DNA from: Diospyros lotus
Taxonomy: Eukaryota > Streptophyta > Magnoliopsida > Ericales > Ebenaceae
NCBI RefSeq assembly: GCF_014633365.1
Contig: NC_068352.1
Location: 28,057,310 to 28,121,309, forward strand
Reading direction: 5' to 3'
Length of the DNA stretch: 64,000 nt
How positions within the stretch are numbered: the first letter of the stretch is position 1; each line of letters starts with the position of its first letter. Below the pieces are notes generated by a model. The model saw only the letters and a program-made list of their open reading frames with translations, was not told where the DNA came from and searched no databases. Position numbers and translations under genes: made by a program. Shown piece after piece: positions 46,601 to 59,400 of this stretch.

Positions 46601-48385
46601 AGATCACACTACTAACAGCCATCAATTGGCAGGGGCATGGGCTCGAGTTGCAGAGGCGTGGGTTGCAGGGCATGGCTATTAATGCCTTACGCACGAGCAT
46701 ACATAATATATATATATATATGTGATTATATATTGTATTATAAAATTTAGAAAATTATATATTTAAATCCCATTTTTAACCCTAAATTTATTGAAATAAT
46801 TCTCTAGTTGTAATAATATTCTCAAACACTGAATTAATTGACATTACGATACCGAAAACACAAGATTAATAACTCAAGCTTTACTCAATAAAGACGATTC
46901 TGCCCCAGTGTCTTCACCGGGCTATCGTTTCATCCTGAAACCACTGAAGGGTTGCTCGTTAAGCAAAATTGGAGCCCCCCTAGGGTTCCGTTGATTTTTT
47001 CGAGAGTCTCCTACGACAATTCAGTTTTACAGCCTAAATAACAGCTGTATTTTAACTGTACCGAAAACTGTTCCCGATTTGATTTGTTTCGATACCATAA
47101 ATCCTATCTCGAAACGCTCGTCAAGATCATATAATTTTTCTTAGACAATTTCACCCTGAGGCATTCCCTACAGTCGATTCGGTACCTGAAATTGCTATAA
47201 AATCAATTTTTTGGTATTCTAAACTTATTAAAACTATGTGGCAATCTTATCTAAACATGGGGTATTACACATTTAGTGAAGTTTCTCATACTAAGAATCT
47301 GGAAAAGATCATGGTTAGTCACCCCAGCTGTGAAAATGCTAGACGGGCATTAGCATGAAGCCCTGACGTCGCACCAAAATCCCAAAGGCATTCCATGATA
47401 ATTCTAATTGATGGAATGTCACCCCTAGCAAACATCATAAGATCATTAGCAAAGGCTAGATGGGTAATACGAAGGCTGCAACATTTCAGGTGGAAGTTAA
47501 AATCTGATGCCTCTGTTGCTGCTTTAAGGCTCCTAGAGAAATATTCCATACAAATAACAAAAAAAAGGGGGGGGGGGGACAACGGATCACCTTGTCGCAG
47601 ACCTCTTTTGCCCTGAAAGAAACCATGCATGGATCCATTGATGATCAATGAATAAGAAAGAGTAGAGACGCATTTAAGCACCCACCGAACAAAAAGAGGT
47701 GGAAACCCCAGGGTTATAAAAACATGCCTAAGGAAACTTCATGAAATAAAGTCAAATGCCTTACGAAGGTCAATTTTAATGGAGCATCTAGGCGAGATCC
47801 TTTTCCTTGAGTACTTTCTTAAAAGCTCCTGGGTAAGCTAGACATTCTCAGCCAAGCTATGGCCTTGGACAAAATAAGATTGAGCTACATCAACTATGCC
47901 ATCAAGGTGCGGGACCAACCTGGCAGCGAGGATCTTGGCAACAATTTTATAGACCACATTATAGCATGAAATTGGACAGAAATCCCCCATAGATGCTGCA
48001 TGATAAGATTTAGGGATAAGAGCAATGGGCGTGTGGTTGATCTGCTTAAGTAGTATGCTAGTCTCAAAGAATTCCTTAACTGCAAAGGAGAACTGGGGTC
48101 CAACAATGTTCCATGCCTTCTTAAAGAAGCATGCCGAGTAGCCATCAGGGCCAGGGGCTTTGTCATCCCCTATATCAAATAAGGCATTCTTGATCTCCTA
48201 GACATCAATGGGGGTCACCAATTTTCTAGCTTGCTCACTGGAAAGCTTTGCACCAAAAGACATAATAGCTGGGTCGATTGGGTCATTGGGAGCAGCTATT
48301 CCCAAGAGATTTTCATAGAACTTGATAAATTCCTCAACCACCTGAGTATTAACGATAGATCATAGGTCAGCAACATCAAGTATGA
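43605..48385 (-). pseudogene. L1-type LINE, reverse transcriptase and C-terminal region, split and decayed
   Basis: A non-LTR retrotransposon on the minus strand, truncated at its 5' side near 48385. Reverse transcriptase (48300-47275): KAPGPDGYSA, IALIPKS, IDLRKAFD, GLRQGDPLSP and FANDLMMF, where the usual FADD has lost its first aspartate. After the solo LTR at 44729-47269 the frame resumes at 44723 (MPFRYLGIPLSA), followed by the thumb and zf-RVT region. That region includes FLDIDRSCPICNAVEESVRHLFFQC (split here: CPICNAVEES, then RHLFFQC), down to 43605. Stops and frame changes are scattered. The endonuclease half is absent. Plant L1-like LINEs have this order. Confidence 0.85.
44729..47269 (-). 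mobile_element. Solo LTR 4 (Ty3/gypsy type), 2541 bp, inside the LINE
   Basis: Starts TGTAACGCCCCGCTT and ends GGGGTATTACA; flanks TATTT (44724-44728) and CATTT (47270-47274) differ by one base. It is related to solo LTR 1 along its length (for example CCACCTCTTTCGA, GGTGCACCCTTGGTAAAG, AACCACTGAAGGGTTGCTC). TATA box on minus near 46545 (CTATAAAAATGG). The long low-complexity K/R/E frame at 45932-46399 comes from CT-rich DNA and is not a gene. Confidence 0.85.
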
Positions 48386-48768
48386 GAACCAAAAGAGAAA
48401 TAAGGAATCCCAAAAATCTTCGAATGATAAGGTTGTGAGTTCTCACAATAATATCAAAATCAGTGGAGAGAGTTTGAGTGGTCAAGAAGACTTGGAGTCA
48501 GCAAATTCAAACCAAAAGATAGTCCAACAAGATGCGAAGATACCGCATGGATCAACAACATAATTGGTTGAATCAGATTTAAAATCAGATTGAAGCAGTC
48601 TAATAAGATGAGTAGATATTGCACAGTTCAAAAATCAAATTATAACAGTCAAACAAGATAGCTTTTACTGACTTATTCAAAGTTGTTAGTCAAATAAGAT
48701 AGCTTCTGCTGTTAGTTGTTAATGGATAAGTCATAGTTGTTTAGTTTGCTAGTCTATAAATTAGTATA
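48386..48768 (+). mobile_element. Probable 5' part of a copia element, including part of its LTR
   Basis: No coding. TCTATAAATTAGTATA (about 48754-48768) resembles the TATA region of short copia LTRs. It probably continues at 50130 after the SIRE-like LTR and leads into the gag frame at 50294. The exact LTR start is unclear. Confidence 0.35.
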
Positions 48769-50129
48769 TGATATTTTACTCTTAATAATAAAGTGGTTTT
48801 GATAATGACTATATGAAAATCAATCTTTACAATATGGATTATATAAATGAGAAAATAACTTTTATAATATGAAGCAAGGCATGGATTATATAAATGAGAA
48901 AATAACTTTTAATACATGAATTTTGAAGCAAGATATGAAATCCTATAAAAGAATCATTGAGTTTGGTTGAGTGATATTTATTTCAAAATATACTTTTGAT
49001 AATCTCAACTTGCTTTTAAAAAGATCAAAATGAGGTTTTGTTAAAGTTTTCTATGTTTTCAAAAGGATAGTCGACTATGTGTTTCATTCTGTTGACTATG
49101 CCTTAGAATAGTCGACTATGCTGTTAAGGATAGTCGACTATGTATAAGGATAGTCGACTATGCTGATTTGATCTGTCGACTATGTGAGGCATTTGTCGAC
49201 TATTTCTTAATTTGTCGATTATCAAGTAAGGATAGTCGACTATGGGATTTCATCTGTCGACTATGTTTGTTCTGTAAATTCAAAATTTTCTTCACATTTT
49301 CACATCTGTCGACTATACACTTGTATCTATCGATTATGGAATTTTTGTATTAAAAGATAGTCAACTATCACTTTATGTCTGTCGACTATGCTTAGATTCA
49401 TTTGTAAAAATAGTCGACTAACCTATTTTCTCTGTCGACTATGTATTTCACAGAAACTTATAACGGCTAGTTTTTGGCGCATTAAATGCTTACCAACCAC
49501 CCACAACGGTCCAAAATTCAAATGTGCCCACCGTCAACTATAAATAGGTGGTTGAAGATGCATTAAAGGTGGCTGGAAAATCATTGAATATCTTTATCTA
49601 CCGTGCCTTCACTGTTACATAGAGTTTTTGATTTTCACTCTCTGTAATTCCATTTTAGAGGCTTTGATAACTTACTGTTATATTATTTTTTTAAGCCTCG
49701 ATCATTTATTTAAAGAGAGAAATTGTAACTAAGAGTTGTAACTCTTAGATTCTCTATTTCATTGTTTGTATTTTTTTTCTAGCAGTAGCTAGAGGGCCCA
49801 TTAAATTGGGAGGTTGTACACTACCTAGCCAAGCACTAGAGGACTTGCTCATATTGAGTAGGGGGTTTGATAGTGATATTGGTTTAAAATCCTTAGTGGA
49901 TAGCTAAGGTAATGGACTAAGCTTGGAAGGCTGAACCACTATAAATCTGTGTCTTCACTGCCCTTCATCCTTTCTCTTTTATTTTTGCATCCTTGCATTT
50001 TTGACTTTGTTCTTCTGTATTGATAAGATTACAATTTTATTCCTTTTTATACGAAAGTATTTTCACTTCTCAAAAGAATTTTTTTTTATATATACCAATT
50101 CACCCTCTCTCTTGGTGTGTAACACATCA
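48769..50129 (+). mobile_element. SIRE/Maximus-like copia LTR, copy 2
   Basis: Starts TGATATTTTACTCTT and ends GTGTAACACATCA. It is related to 34659-36310. It contains at least a dozen GTCGACTAT or near matches between 49065 and 49445, then TATAAATAGG (49540-49549) and the phrase CTATAAATCTGTGT near the 3' side. No matching target duplication was found. Confidence 0.65.
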
Positions 50130-50244
50130 GCTCAATTCTATCAGTATCAATGTATAGCAAGTGCTCACGGTAGATTGATGTAATTTTTTTGTTACAGAAA
50201 TACAGAAATCTTTTTTTATTCATTTACTTGCTCATTTTTTCTCT

Positions 50245-50257
50245 TGGTATCAGAGCC
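50245..50257 (+). other. Copia primer binding site (tRNA-Met)
   Basis: TGGTATCAGAGCC, complementary to the 3' end of initiator tRNA-Met, lies ten bases after a possible LTR end (GCTCA) and just upstream of the gag ATG at 50294. Confidence 0.85.
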
Positions 50258-50293
50258 ATTTGTGAGCACTCAAATCATTTCAATTTATTCATC

Positions 50294-53200
50294 ATGACGT
50301 CTGTCTCTCTGAATGTGGGAAATTTCATTACCCTCAAACTCACTCAAATCAATCCTTTATGGCGTGAACAAGCATTGGCTTTAGCAGAAAGTTAAGATCT
50401 AGTTGAGAATCTTACCACAGCAGATTCAGCTCCTGTCAAATATACCACTCCAACTTCAAACACAGATGTAGATAATTTTGTGCCAACATTGACAGATTCG
50501 TTCAAAGCTTGGCACAAATCTGATCGTCTTCTTCGTGGATGGATCATTGGTACACTCTTAGAAGAAGCTCTTGGACTTGTTGTTGGCTTAGAAACAACAT
50601 ACTCAATATGGGAAGCTCTAAAAAATTCATATGCACAAGATTCACAAGAGCGAGAATTTACACTACGGCAACAAGTGACATATCTTCGTAAAGATGAAGA
50701 TAAAACCATTGCTGAACATATTCGCACATTTAAAAGTTTGTACGATAATCTTGCAGCCATAGGAAAACCTGTTTTTGACAAAGAAAAGGTATTCTACCTT
50801 CTTACTAGTCTTGGTTGTGACACCCGTAATCTTAAGAGCATGATTAACAATAATAATATCCATATGAAATTCAAAGTTTAGCGCAGACGAAAACTTGAGA
50901 AACAAAACTTTAATAAACTTAAGTAAAGTTTTGAACATAATAAGATTCAGAGTATTTTTCGTGTAAATATAAAGTTTGATACTGAAAACATGGCTTCAAT
51001 AGAAGAGAGAAGGACTTAGCAAACATCATAGCATCCATACCGAGAAAACCGGACTTAAAATGAGACTTGGCTTTGTTCATAAACTTATATAAGGTTTAAG
51101 AACATATGGTGTAGCAATAGTGTACATCTATCATAAGAGTGTAATATTGAAAATCTTTCTAATACAAGAAGAGAGAAACATCATTTTGACTATTAAAATT
51201 TATCTTCAAATAGCCACTAGATTTACATAAATCCTTTTTAAAGGAGCCACCATGTTCCACGTCCTTTCTCCAGTCTCCTCATTCATAATCACCTGGGGGG
51301 AAAAATATGGGATGAGATTCTTGCGAGTCTCAGTAAGTACAAGAGAACTATCATATGTATTTAAACAAGTTATGACATAACATAACATATCATATGGAGA
51401 CACTAGAGGTTCTACCAACTACGGGGGCATGAACCCTCGTGCGTAGCGCTACCGAGCTCCGGTCCCGAAACTTGCGTGAACATAACATAACATGAGGGAC
51501 CACATAACATAATTCATGGTCATGCTTAAACAACATAAATAGTTCATAATGTACTTACCTCAACTTGGTTGGACAAGATTTGAATGTTTAAGGCTTCACA
51601 CCTTACTAGGTTTGTATTTCTGTAGACAAAACGCATATTTTAGTGAACTAAAACTTATGTAATATTATATTGGATTGTAGGTAATCAAATAAGGGGTTCA
51701 CATGTGAAATATAATGGAAAAAGGGGCCTCCACGCGCCCTCACGCGCCCCAAGAAGAGGTGGCGCCTATTTTCGCGTCTTGGGGGCAGATTTGACCCCCT
51801 TTAGTATTTTTGCCATATCTTTCTCATTTTAACTCCGAATCGACTTCCGTTTGAACCTACAAACTCCTATTTCAGTCCTCTACATGATTATGGGAAGAAA
51901 TCATACTTACCTCTCCGATTGGAAGACTTTTATGGCAGATCTTTGCGGCTGTCCACTTTCCAATCAAGTCTCTTTTTCCTTTCTTCTTTGCTTTTTTCTT
52001 TGTTCTTTCCTTGCACTTGCTTTCTTTCCTCTTTTCTTAGCTTCTCGTGGCCTTAATTCCTTCCCTTTAAATAGCCTTTAAATTCCCAAATCCTCAAGAT
52101 TTTACTTGGCCTCCAAGTTGCTCATTTTCCATCCTAGTAATTATTACAACTTTGAATTTTCTTCAATCTTCCAATGCAAGCTTCTTCTTCTTCCAATCCT
52201 AGGTCACCAAATATACCTTCAAGATAAGCTTTATCATCTTCTTCCCTTGCAAGCTAAATCATATCCAATCCTAACCTTCCAACTTTAGACTTTTAGGATA
52301 AAGACTGATCATTACAAACTTTGAATATTTCTTTCTTTGATTTTAGCTTCCCATACAAGCTTCTATTCTCTTCCAATCCAAACTCTCACGTGGCCTCCAA
52401 GATGAGTCTCTACTTCTTTTGTAAGCCAATACAATTCTTACAATTTAAGTCTTCCAAGTCAAGTCTTCCAAGTTAAGCCATTCCAAGACTTTTGTGTAGA
52501 ATTCATCATTACAAAGACTTTAGGGTAAAGTTCATCATTACAACTTCCAAGCTAAGTCATTCTAAGGCTTCTAGTGTAAGCCAATCTCTTTCTTCCAAGG
52601 TAAGCCATTCTAAGAATTTTGGGGCAAAGTTAATTATTACAATTTCCAAAATAAGCCACCTTAAGACTTTAATTGAAATCCGGCCAATAGATTTGTGCCA
52701 CGTCATCGTTGATCTTATCCTTAAACACCCAATAGGATGCTTCCACCTCACAAGGACACTTGGAGAGTGTTCATTGGCTAATCCTTGATATTTTTGGTTG
52801 ATATTTTGGCTAGTTTACCAACATTACACTTGTGCCCAAGTTTTTCCAAGAATTTCGCTTTTTCCCGGACTTAGTATTTACAGTTTTGCCACTACTAAGT
52901 TTTTGTCTTAGGATTTTCGTAACCACTTGAAAGTGTCTCATTTCATCATATATCTGAACTTAAATATCCTTGGTATATATCACAATTGAAAGTTCTTGGA
53001 TATTACATATTTGAACCGAGAAAGGAAATAAACAAAATCTCGGGTGTTACATCGGTCCTCAGTATGAGACTTTTACTGTTGCAATGATGAAGCCAACTTA
53101 CATTGAGTTAGTGTCTCAACTGCAAAGTTTGGACCAATGACGAAGCTGGTTTTCTGGTAATACAGATACCATAACTAGGCATTTCTCTTCTCAACTAGCA

Positions 53201-54301
53201 TTCTATGGTCAACATTAGCGCCATCAACAACAATCATTCACAGGGTATCGTGGTAACTCACAACAATTCACATCAACTGGGCGTGGCTTTCAAGCTCAAC
53301 AACCCAGAAATAAAAACAGAGACTACTCGGATAATTTAGTATCCAACACAAAGCAACGTCGTCCTCCACCTCCTGGTGAACATAGCATGACTCCTGCTGA
53401 AAGATACTTATATTGTGAAGAAAGGTGTCAATATTGTGGTACAATGGGTCATATTGCAAAAATTTGCCGGTGGTTACCTAAGAAGTCTACTCAGAATGAA
53501 GAAATCCCTCAAGCTCTTGCAGCTCTTACCTTGGACAACACTATTTTAGATACAGAGTGGACATCTGACACTGGAGCCTTTAATCACATGACAGGTAATC
53601 CAGGTATGTTGTTTAATATTCACAAATATTTGGGATCTGATTCAGTACTTATTGGAGGTGGATCTTCTTTTCCTATTGCTGGAATTAGTGACACAAATAT
53701 AAAACAAAATGCAACCAATTTATCTCTTCAAAATGTGATGTTAGTTCCAGCCTTGACTAAGAATTTGTTGTCTGTGAGCCAATTAACTTCTCAATTTCCA
53801 GTAAATTGTGAATTTTCTGATGTTGATTTTTGTGTTAAGGAACGGGGAATAGGACAAACAGTGATAAAAGGGAGACGCAAGGGTGATCTCTATGTTCTCT
53901 CCAACTCACCAAAATTGCATTTTCCTTATCGCTTCAAATCTTGTTCAATAGAAGTTTAGCATCAACGTTTAGGATATCCACAGTTTTTGGCTTTACAATT
54001 ATTAAAAAATAAGGGATTAATTTAAGTTGTAGGAGCTACTAAACTTGAGCATATTTGTGATAGTTGTCAGTTAGGAAAGCTCAGTAGATTACCTTTCTCT
54101 TGTTCTGAACATTCAAGCACTGCTATTTTTGACAAAATTCATTGTGATTTGTGGGGTCCTGCTCTAGTTTTATCTATTGGAAAATTCAAATATTATGTTT
54201 GTTTAGTAGGTGATTTTTCTAAATATACTTGGATTATTCCTCTACAACATAAATCTGACTTTGTTGATGCATATTTTATTTTTGAAAAATACGTGGCAAG
54301 G
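50294..54301 (+). pseudogene. Ty1/copia gag-pol, split by a solo LTR and truncated by element B
   Basis: The gag frame starts MTSVSLNVGNF at 50294, has a stop at 50393-50395 (a CAA-to-TAA type change), then reads a UBN2-type gag (SIWEALKNSYAQ, VFYLLTSLG). A solo LTR interrupts at 50816-53051, exactly between TSLG and PQYETFTVAMMKP. Then follow a zinc knuckle (CQYCGTMGHIAKIC), protease (WTSDTGAFNHMTG), the integrase HHCC region (HQRLGYPQ, CDSCQLGK) and the first part of the integrase core (IHCDLWGP, VGDFSKYTWI). Further stops lie near 53140, 53216, 53957 and 54024. Element B cuts it at 54301, so reverse transcriptase and RNase H are missing here and may lie beyond the window. The lineage looks Ale-like. 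Confidence 0.9.
50816..53051 (-). mobile_element. Solo LTR 5 inside copia gag, 2236 bp
   Basis: Starts TGTGACACCCGTAATC and ends CTCGGGTGTTACA. The flanks TTGGT (50811-50815) and TCGGT (53052-53056) are a target duplication with one change, and the gag frame reads across when the LTR is left out. Probable orientation minus (TGTAACACCCG start; TATA-like CTATTTAAAGG on minus near 52062-52072). Repeated AAGCCATTCTAAG/TTCCAAG-like phrases lie at 52440-52680. The region has no gene. Confidence 0.85.
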
Positions 54302-56353
54302 TGATTAGTGGTTAATTTTATAAAAATTTTGTTATAATTATACCCTTCTTTTGATCTTAAAAATAGTTTAAATTAGATATTAATATATATTTTATGGTTA
54401 TATGCAAGTTTAAATTGAAAAATGAATGAAATGAAATTTTAAAGTAAAATTTAATAATAATAATAATAATATATAAAATTATATATAATACATATACATC
54501 ATTATATGCATGCATGTAATATATATATAATATAATATAATATATATATATGTGCCATGTGTAATACATATATATAATATATAATTTATTAATAACATTA
54601 AATTATTTTTTTTTTCTTAGGCATGAAGAATTCAAGCCCATGAAGATTTAAAGTCCATGAAGAATTCAAGTCCATGAAGAAATCAAACCCATGGAAAAAT
54701 CAAACCCATGGAAAAATCAAGCCCATGAAGAATTCAAGTCCATGAAGAAATCAAGCCCATGAAAAATTAAAGTCCATGAAGAATTCAAGCCCATGAAGAA
54801 TTAAGGCCCAATTTGAGCAACCCATGGAAGATATTATTTGGAGAAGGCCCAAGGATTATTTTTAATCCTAATGAAGATTAAAAACCAATTTATAGAAATC
54901 TATTTTTATTTTTTATGTGAGAGCTTTATTAGGTGTGTTTTTTAGCTAAAATCCATTTAACTTTATAAATGCTTTATTAGGTATGTATTTTAGCTAAAAT
55001 CCATTTAATATTAGGTGTGTATTATAGCTAAAATCCATTTAACTTTAAGTGTGTGAGTGCCCATTAGATATAATTATGTCTAGTTGAATAATTGAAATTG
55101 TGTGGTTTGTATTGCATCTTGTGGCCTATAAATAGATCACTTGATTGCATTTGTAAGTGTGATTATTATTCTTGAATAAAAGTTTAGTTGTTTCCTTATA
55201 ATTCTCTCTTTGAGAATTGTTCTTGTTCTTTCTCATTTTCTTTAGTACTTTCTCTTATAATCTTACTTTTTTTCTTTCTTCTTTTAAATTCTTATGTCAT
55301 TTATTATTACTTTATTATTCACCGCCTAAATGGCCGGTTAATTTGTGCCTTTAAATTTCTGCAATTTTAATTCTTGTCATTTAATTATTCACCTCCTAAA
55401 TGGACGGTTAGTTTATGCCTTTAAATTTCTGCAATTTTAATTCTTGTTATTTAATTATCCACCGCCTAAATGGCCGGTTAGTTTATGCCTTTAAAATTTC
55501 TTGTCATTTAAATTCTGTTATTTAAATTACGTCGTTTAAATTCATGTCAATTAACTTTTAAATGGAAATGAGTAGCTAAATCTAATCTTGGGTTAAGGCA
55601 AGGACAGTGTCCAACGCCAATGATTCCCAAAGAAAGCTGCGCTTTAAATAAGTAACATTAATTTAAATTTCAGTATGAGTGTATTTTAATTATTGAGAAA
55701 TCACTAGGTTTGGATTGGAGCGTAAGCCTAACTTAGAGCTTTCATGCCATGTATGAGAGTTACTAGAACTGGAAACGCTATCATACCCAAATCCGGATGA
55801 TTAATTTAGTTGTTTTGTGTATTAATTGCAATTGAATTTATGGTGGTTGCTTAAATTAGAATCCCGCATATCATGTATGGGGATTGCTTAACCTAGAACT
55901 ATCATCATCTCTAATTGCATTTAATAACAAACCCTCATATCTGAAATTAAATTAATGTTGCTAATCTTTTATGCTAAAATTTGGGAATCAACGGGTTGGC
56001 ACTGAAATTGTCTTAACTCAAGTACTATCCAATTTTATATTCTCACTTAAAGTATTTATTTCAATTACTGCCTTAATTTATTTCCTAGAATCTGTTGTTT
56101 AAAAAACCATAAAAAACCTTGTTGCCAATTTATCCAAATGTGTGTGTGCTTATGTGACATTCTTTTTATTTTGCCATAAATAAATCTCTCAGTGGACGAC
56201 CTGGACTCATTCAGAAAATATAAATTTAAATTTGGACTACAACTGCACTCGTACACTGACGAGTATAAACCTCTCACCTAAACAAAGAAAAAAAATATAA
56301 AATTTTTATTGTGTTTTGTTTTGTGTTTTAATTGCAGGGTGGGAGTGCAGCCA
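54302..56353 (+). repeat. 5' LTR of element B
   Basis: This 2052-bp LTR begins TGATTAGTGG and ends GGAGTGCAGCCA. It is longer than those of element A mainly because the TTCATGG minisatellite (54620-54810) is expanded and the hairpin-bearing unit (CACCGCCTAAATGGCCGGTT type) occurs three times (55318-55480) instead of two. TATA box at 55127-55134. Confidence 0.95.
55127..55134 (+). promoter_or_regulatory. LTR TATA box of element B
   Basis: CCTATAAATAG, matching the site in both LTRs of element A. Confidence 0.7.
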
Positions 56354-56358
56354 AATTT

Positions 56359-56376
56359 TGGCGCCGTTGCCGGGGA
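56359..56376 (+). other. Primer binding site of element B (tRNA-Asp)
   Basis: TGGCGCCGTTGCCGGGGA, five bases after the LTR end. It is complementary to the 3' end of plant tRNA-Asp, as is usual for Athila elements. The leader 56377-56489 holds no gene. Confidence 0.9.
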
Positions 56377-56489
56377 GATTGAGGCAAAAACAAAAAGGAA
56401 AAAAATATATATATATATAAGAAGAAGCATCTCCTGATAAATTCGGTAACTCTGTTTCTTTTTACTTTATTTTTATTTGTGCATAGTGT

Positions 56490-59400
56490 ATGATACTTAG
56501 GTCAGGTAAAACTGTAGAAAATCAGTCACTCATGTCTCAACACAATGAGAACATGCCACTTCCACAGAACATGTCTGCACGTGGTAGTGACCACGGTGAC
56601 CCTGATCCCATTGATCAGGAGATGATCAGACCCCTTAGGGAGTATCTTCATCCTCCTAGGCAGACAACCCCCTCATGCATTATTCTTCCCATCAATCATC
56701 ATAGGTTTAACTTCAAACCTGGCACAATCCAATTGTTGCCAACTTTTCATGGCATGGATTCTGAAAATCTATATACTCATATGAAATAATTTGAGGAAGT
56801 ATGTAGCACTTGCATGGACCATACAGCAAATGAGGATGTCATAAGATTAAAACTCTTTCCATTCTCACTGAAAGATAAGGCAAAAATATGGTTAAGCACT
56901 CTTCCACCTAGATCTATAGGAACTTGGAGAGAAATGCAAACAACTTTCTTAAAAAAATACTTCCCTGCCAACAGAACTGCTACTCTTCAAAGACAAATCA
57001 TGAACTTTGCCTGTAAACCAAATGAGAATTTTGCGCAAGCGTGGGAAAGGTTTAAAGACCTTCTTCACACTTGTCCGCACCATGCTTTTGAGCAATGGAG
57101 AGTGGTCAGTTTCTTTCATGATTCACTCACTCCCCAATTGAAAATGCTAGTTTCTACAATGTGCAATGGAGAATTCTATGAGAAGACTCCAGAAGAAGCT
57201 TTCCACTTCTTTGACACATTGGCTGAGAATACAAGGAACTGGGAAGTTGGTCCAACATCTGCTCTTGATTCAAGAGAAAATCCACAACCTAGAGGGAGAT
57301 ACCAACTGAGTGAGAGTGACGATTTAAATGCAAGACTAACTGCTTTAACAAAGAAAGTTGAAAACATGCAACCCAAAAAGGTGCAATCTGTTAATCAAGT
57401 GGAAGTAAAGTGTGCTGTGTGTGATGCAACAGATCATTCAACTGAAGAATGTCCTACCCTACCTGCTTTCAAGGAGGTATTGTATGGGCAGACTAATAAC
57501 AATCATTCACACAACTTTGAGGGGAGATAAAATCAAAATCAGAGTGGAGCCTATTATGGGAATAATCAGAACTACAATTCATACCATCCCAATAATAGAA
57601 ATCACCCCAATTTTTCTTGGAGAAATGATTCTGGAAATTATTCTCAACCTCCCTTCCCTACACAACAACATACCTTTCAACAAAATCAAGGTTCTTCATC
57701 CAATACTTACCAACCTCCTCATAGGAGATCTTTGGAAGATACCTTGCACCAGTTCATCCAAAGTCAAACAGGTATCAATAATCAGGTTGCTCAGCTTGTC
57801 AAAAATCAAGACCAAACAAACAGAGCCATAGAAGACATTAGGAGCCAGTTGACCAAGATAACACAAACATTGAGTGTGAGAGAACCCGGGAGGTTTCCAT
57901 CCCAAACTAATCCTAACCCAATTAGGCAAACCAACCAGGTAGAAGCTTCAAATAGTGAAACCAACACTCATGAACAAGTGCAAGCAGTGACTGCCCTAAG
58001 AAGTGGAAGAATAATTGAGAAACCAACTGATCCTAGGATAAACCAACATGTTGATGAAGAAAAAGAACCAAAAGATCATGAATCCACCGTGGAAAAAAAT
58101 GAGAAAAATGAGAAAAATGAAAAAAATAAAAAAAATGAAAAACAAAAAGAAGATGAGAAAGAAATTCAATACAGGCCCAAACCACATTTTCCACAAAGGT
58201 TGAATCATTTGAAAAAAGAGCAACAAAATGCAGATATATATGAAGTGTTTAAGCAAGTGAGAATCAACATCCCGCTGTTGGATGCAATCAAACAAACACC
58301 TTCATATGCAAAGTTTTTGAAAGATCTATGCACTGTCAAAAGGAAAACAAATGTGCATGAAAAGGCATTCTTGATTGAACAAGTCAGCGCCATTCTCCAA
58401 TTGAAAACTCCTCCCAAATACAAAGATCCAGGCTGTCCAACCATTACATGCATCATAGGAAGTCAAAAGGTTGATCGGGCACTCTTGGATTTAGGAGCTA
58501 GTGTCAATTTGTTGCCATACAGTGTGTATCAATAGTTGGGATTAGGTGAGCTTAAACCCACTAGAGTGACCCTTCAGCTGGCTGATCGATCAGTCAAAGT
58601 TCCACGAGGAATTGTGGAGGATGTTCTGGTACAAATCGATAAGTTCTACTTTCCAGTGGACTTCATCGTTTTGGACACCCAGCCGCATCAGGGGCCTCAA
58701 CCTCCTGTGCCAGTCATCTTAGGTCGACCATTCCTTGCCACATCAAATGCCATCATCAGCTGTAGGAATGGTGTGTTAAAGCTATCTTTTGGGAACATGA
58801 CTGTAGAAATGAATATCTTCAGGGTAGCCAAACATCAGGACACTGAGAGTGAAGTGGAGGAGGTAAACTTGATCCAAACACTGACCAATGACTGTTTTGA
58901 AGAGTTCATGAGAAGACCCAAAGAAGGAAATCAAGATCTCGAAGAAATAAAAGAAGTGGAAGTCATAAGCAAAGAAAGTGAGAAGCCTACATGGATGCCT
59001 GGTTTAGAGCCATTAAGGAACTTGAACAATAAGCTCATGGCTCCTGATAGCCATCAGTCCACGCCTGAGAGAAAGCCATTGCCCAGTGATTTGAAGTATG
59101 TCTTTCTAGGAGAAGGAGAAGCATTCCCAGTGGTGATCTCTTCAAGTTTGACACCTCAGCAAGAGCAACAACTGATAGAAGTTCTAAAAGCACATAGGAA
59201 GTCATTAGGGTGGACCATTTCAGATTTGCAAGGTATTAGCCCTTTGATCTGTACTCATAAGATATTCTTGGAAGAAGGAGCAAAACCAGTTAGGAAAATG
59301 CAAAGGAGATTAAATCCCAACATGAAAGAAGTTGTCAGAAAAGAAGTGCTTAAGCTATTGGATGCTGAAATAATTTACCCAATCTCTGATTCTAAGTGGG

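Noticed and set aside
49540..50130. Independent host promoter suggested by TATAAATAGG
   Set aside because: It lies within the SIRE-like LTR and is explained as its core promoter.
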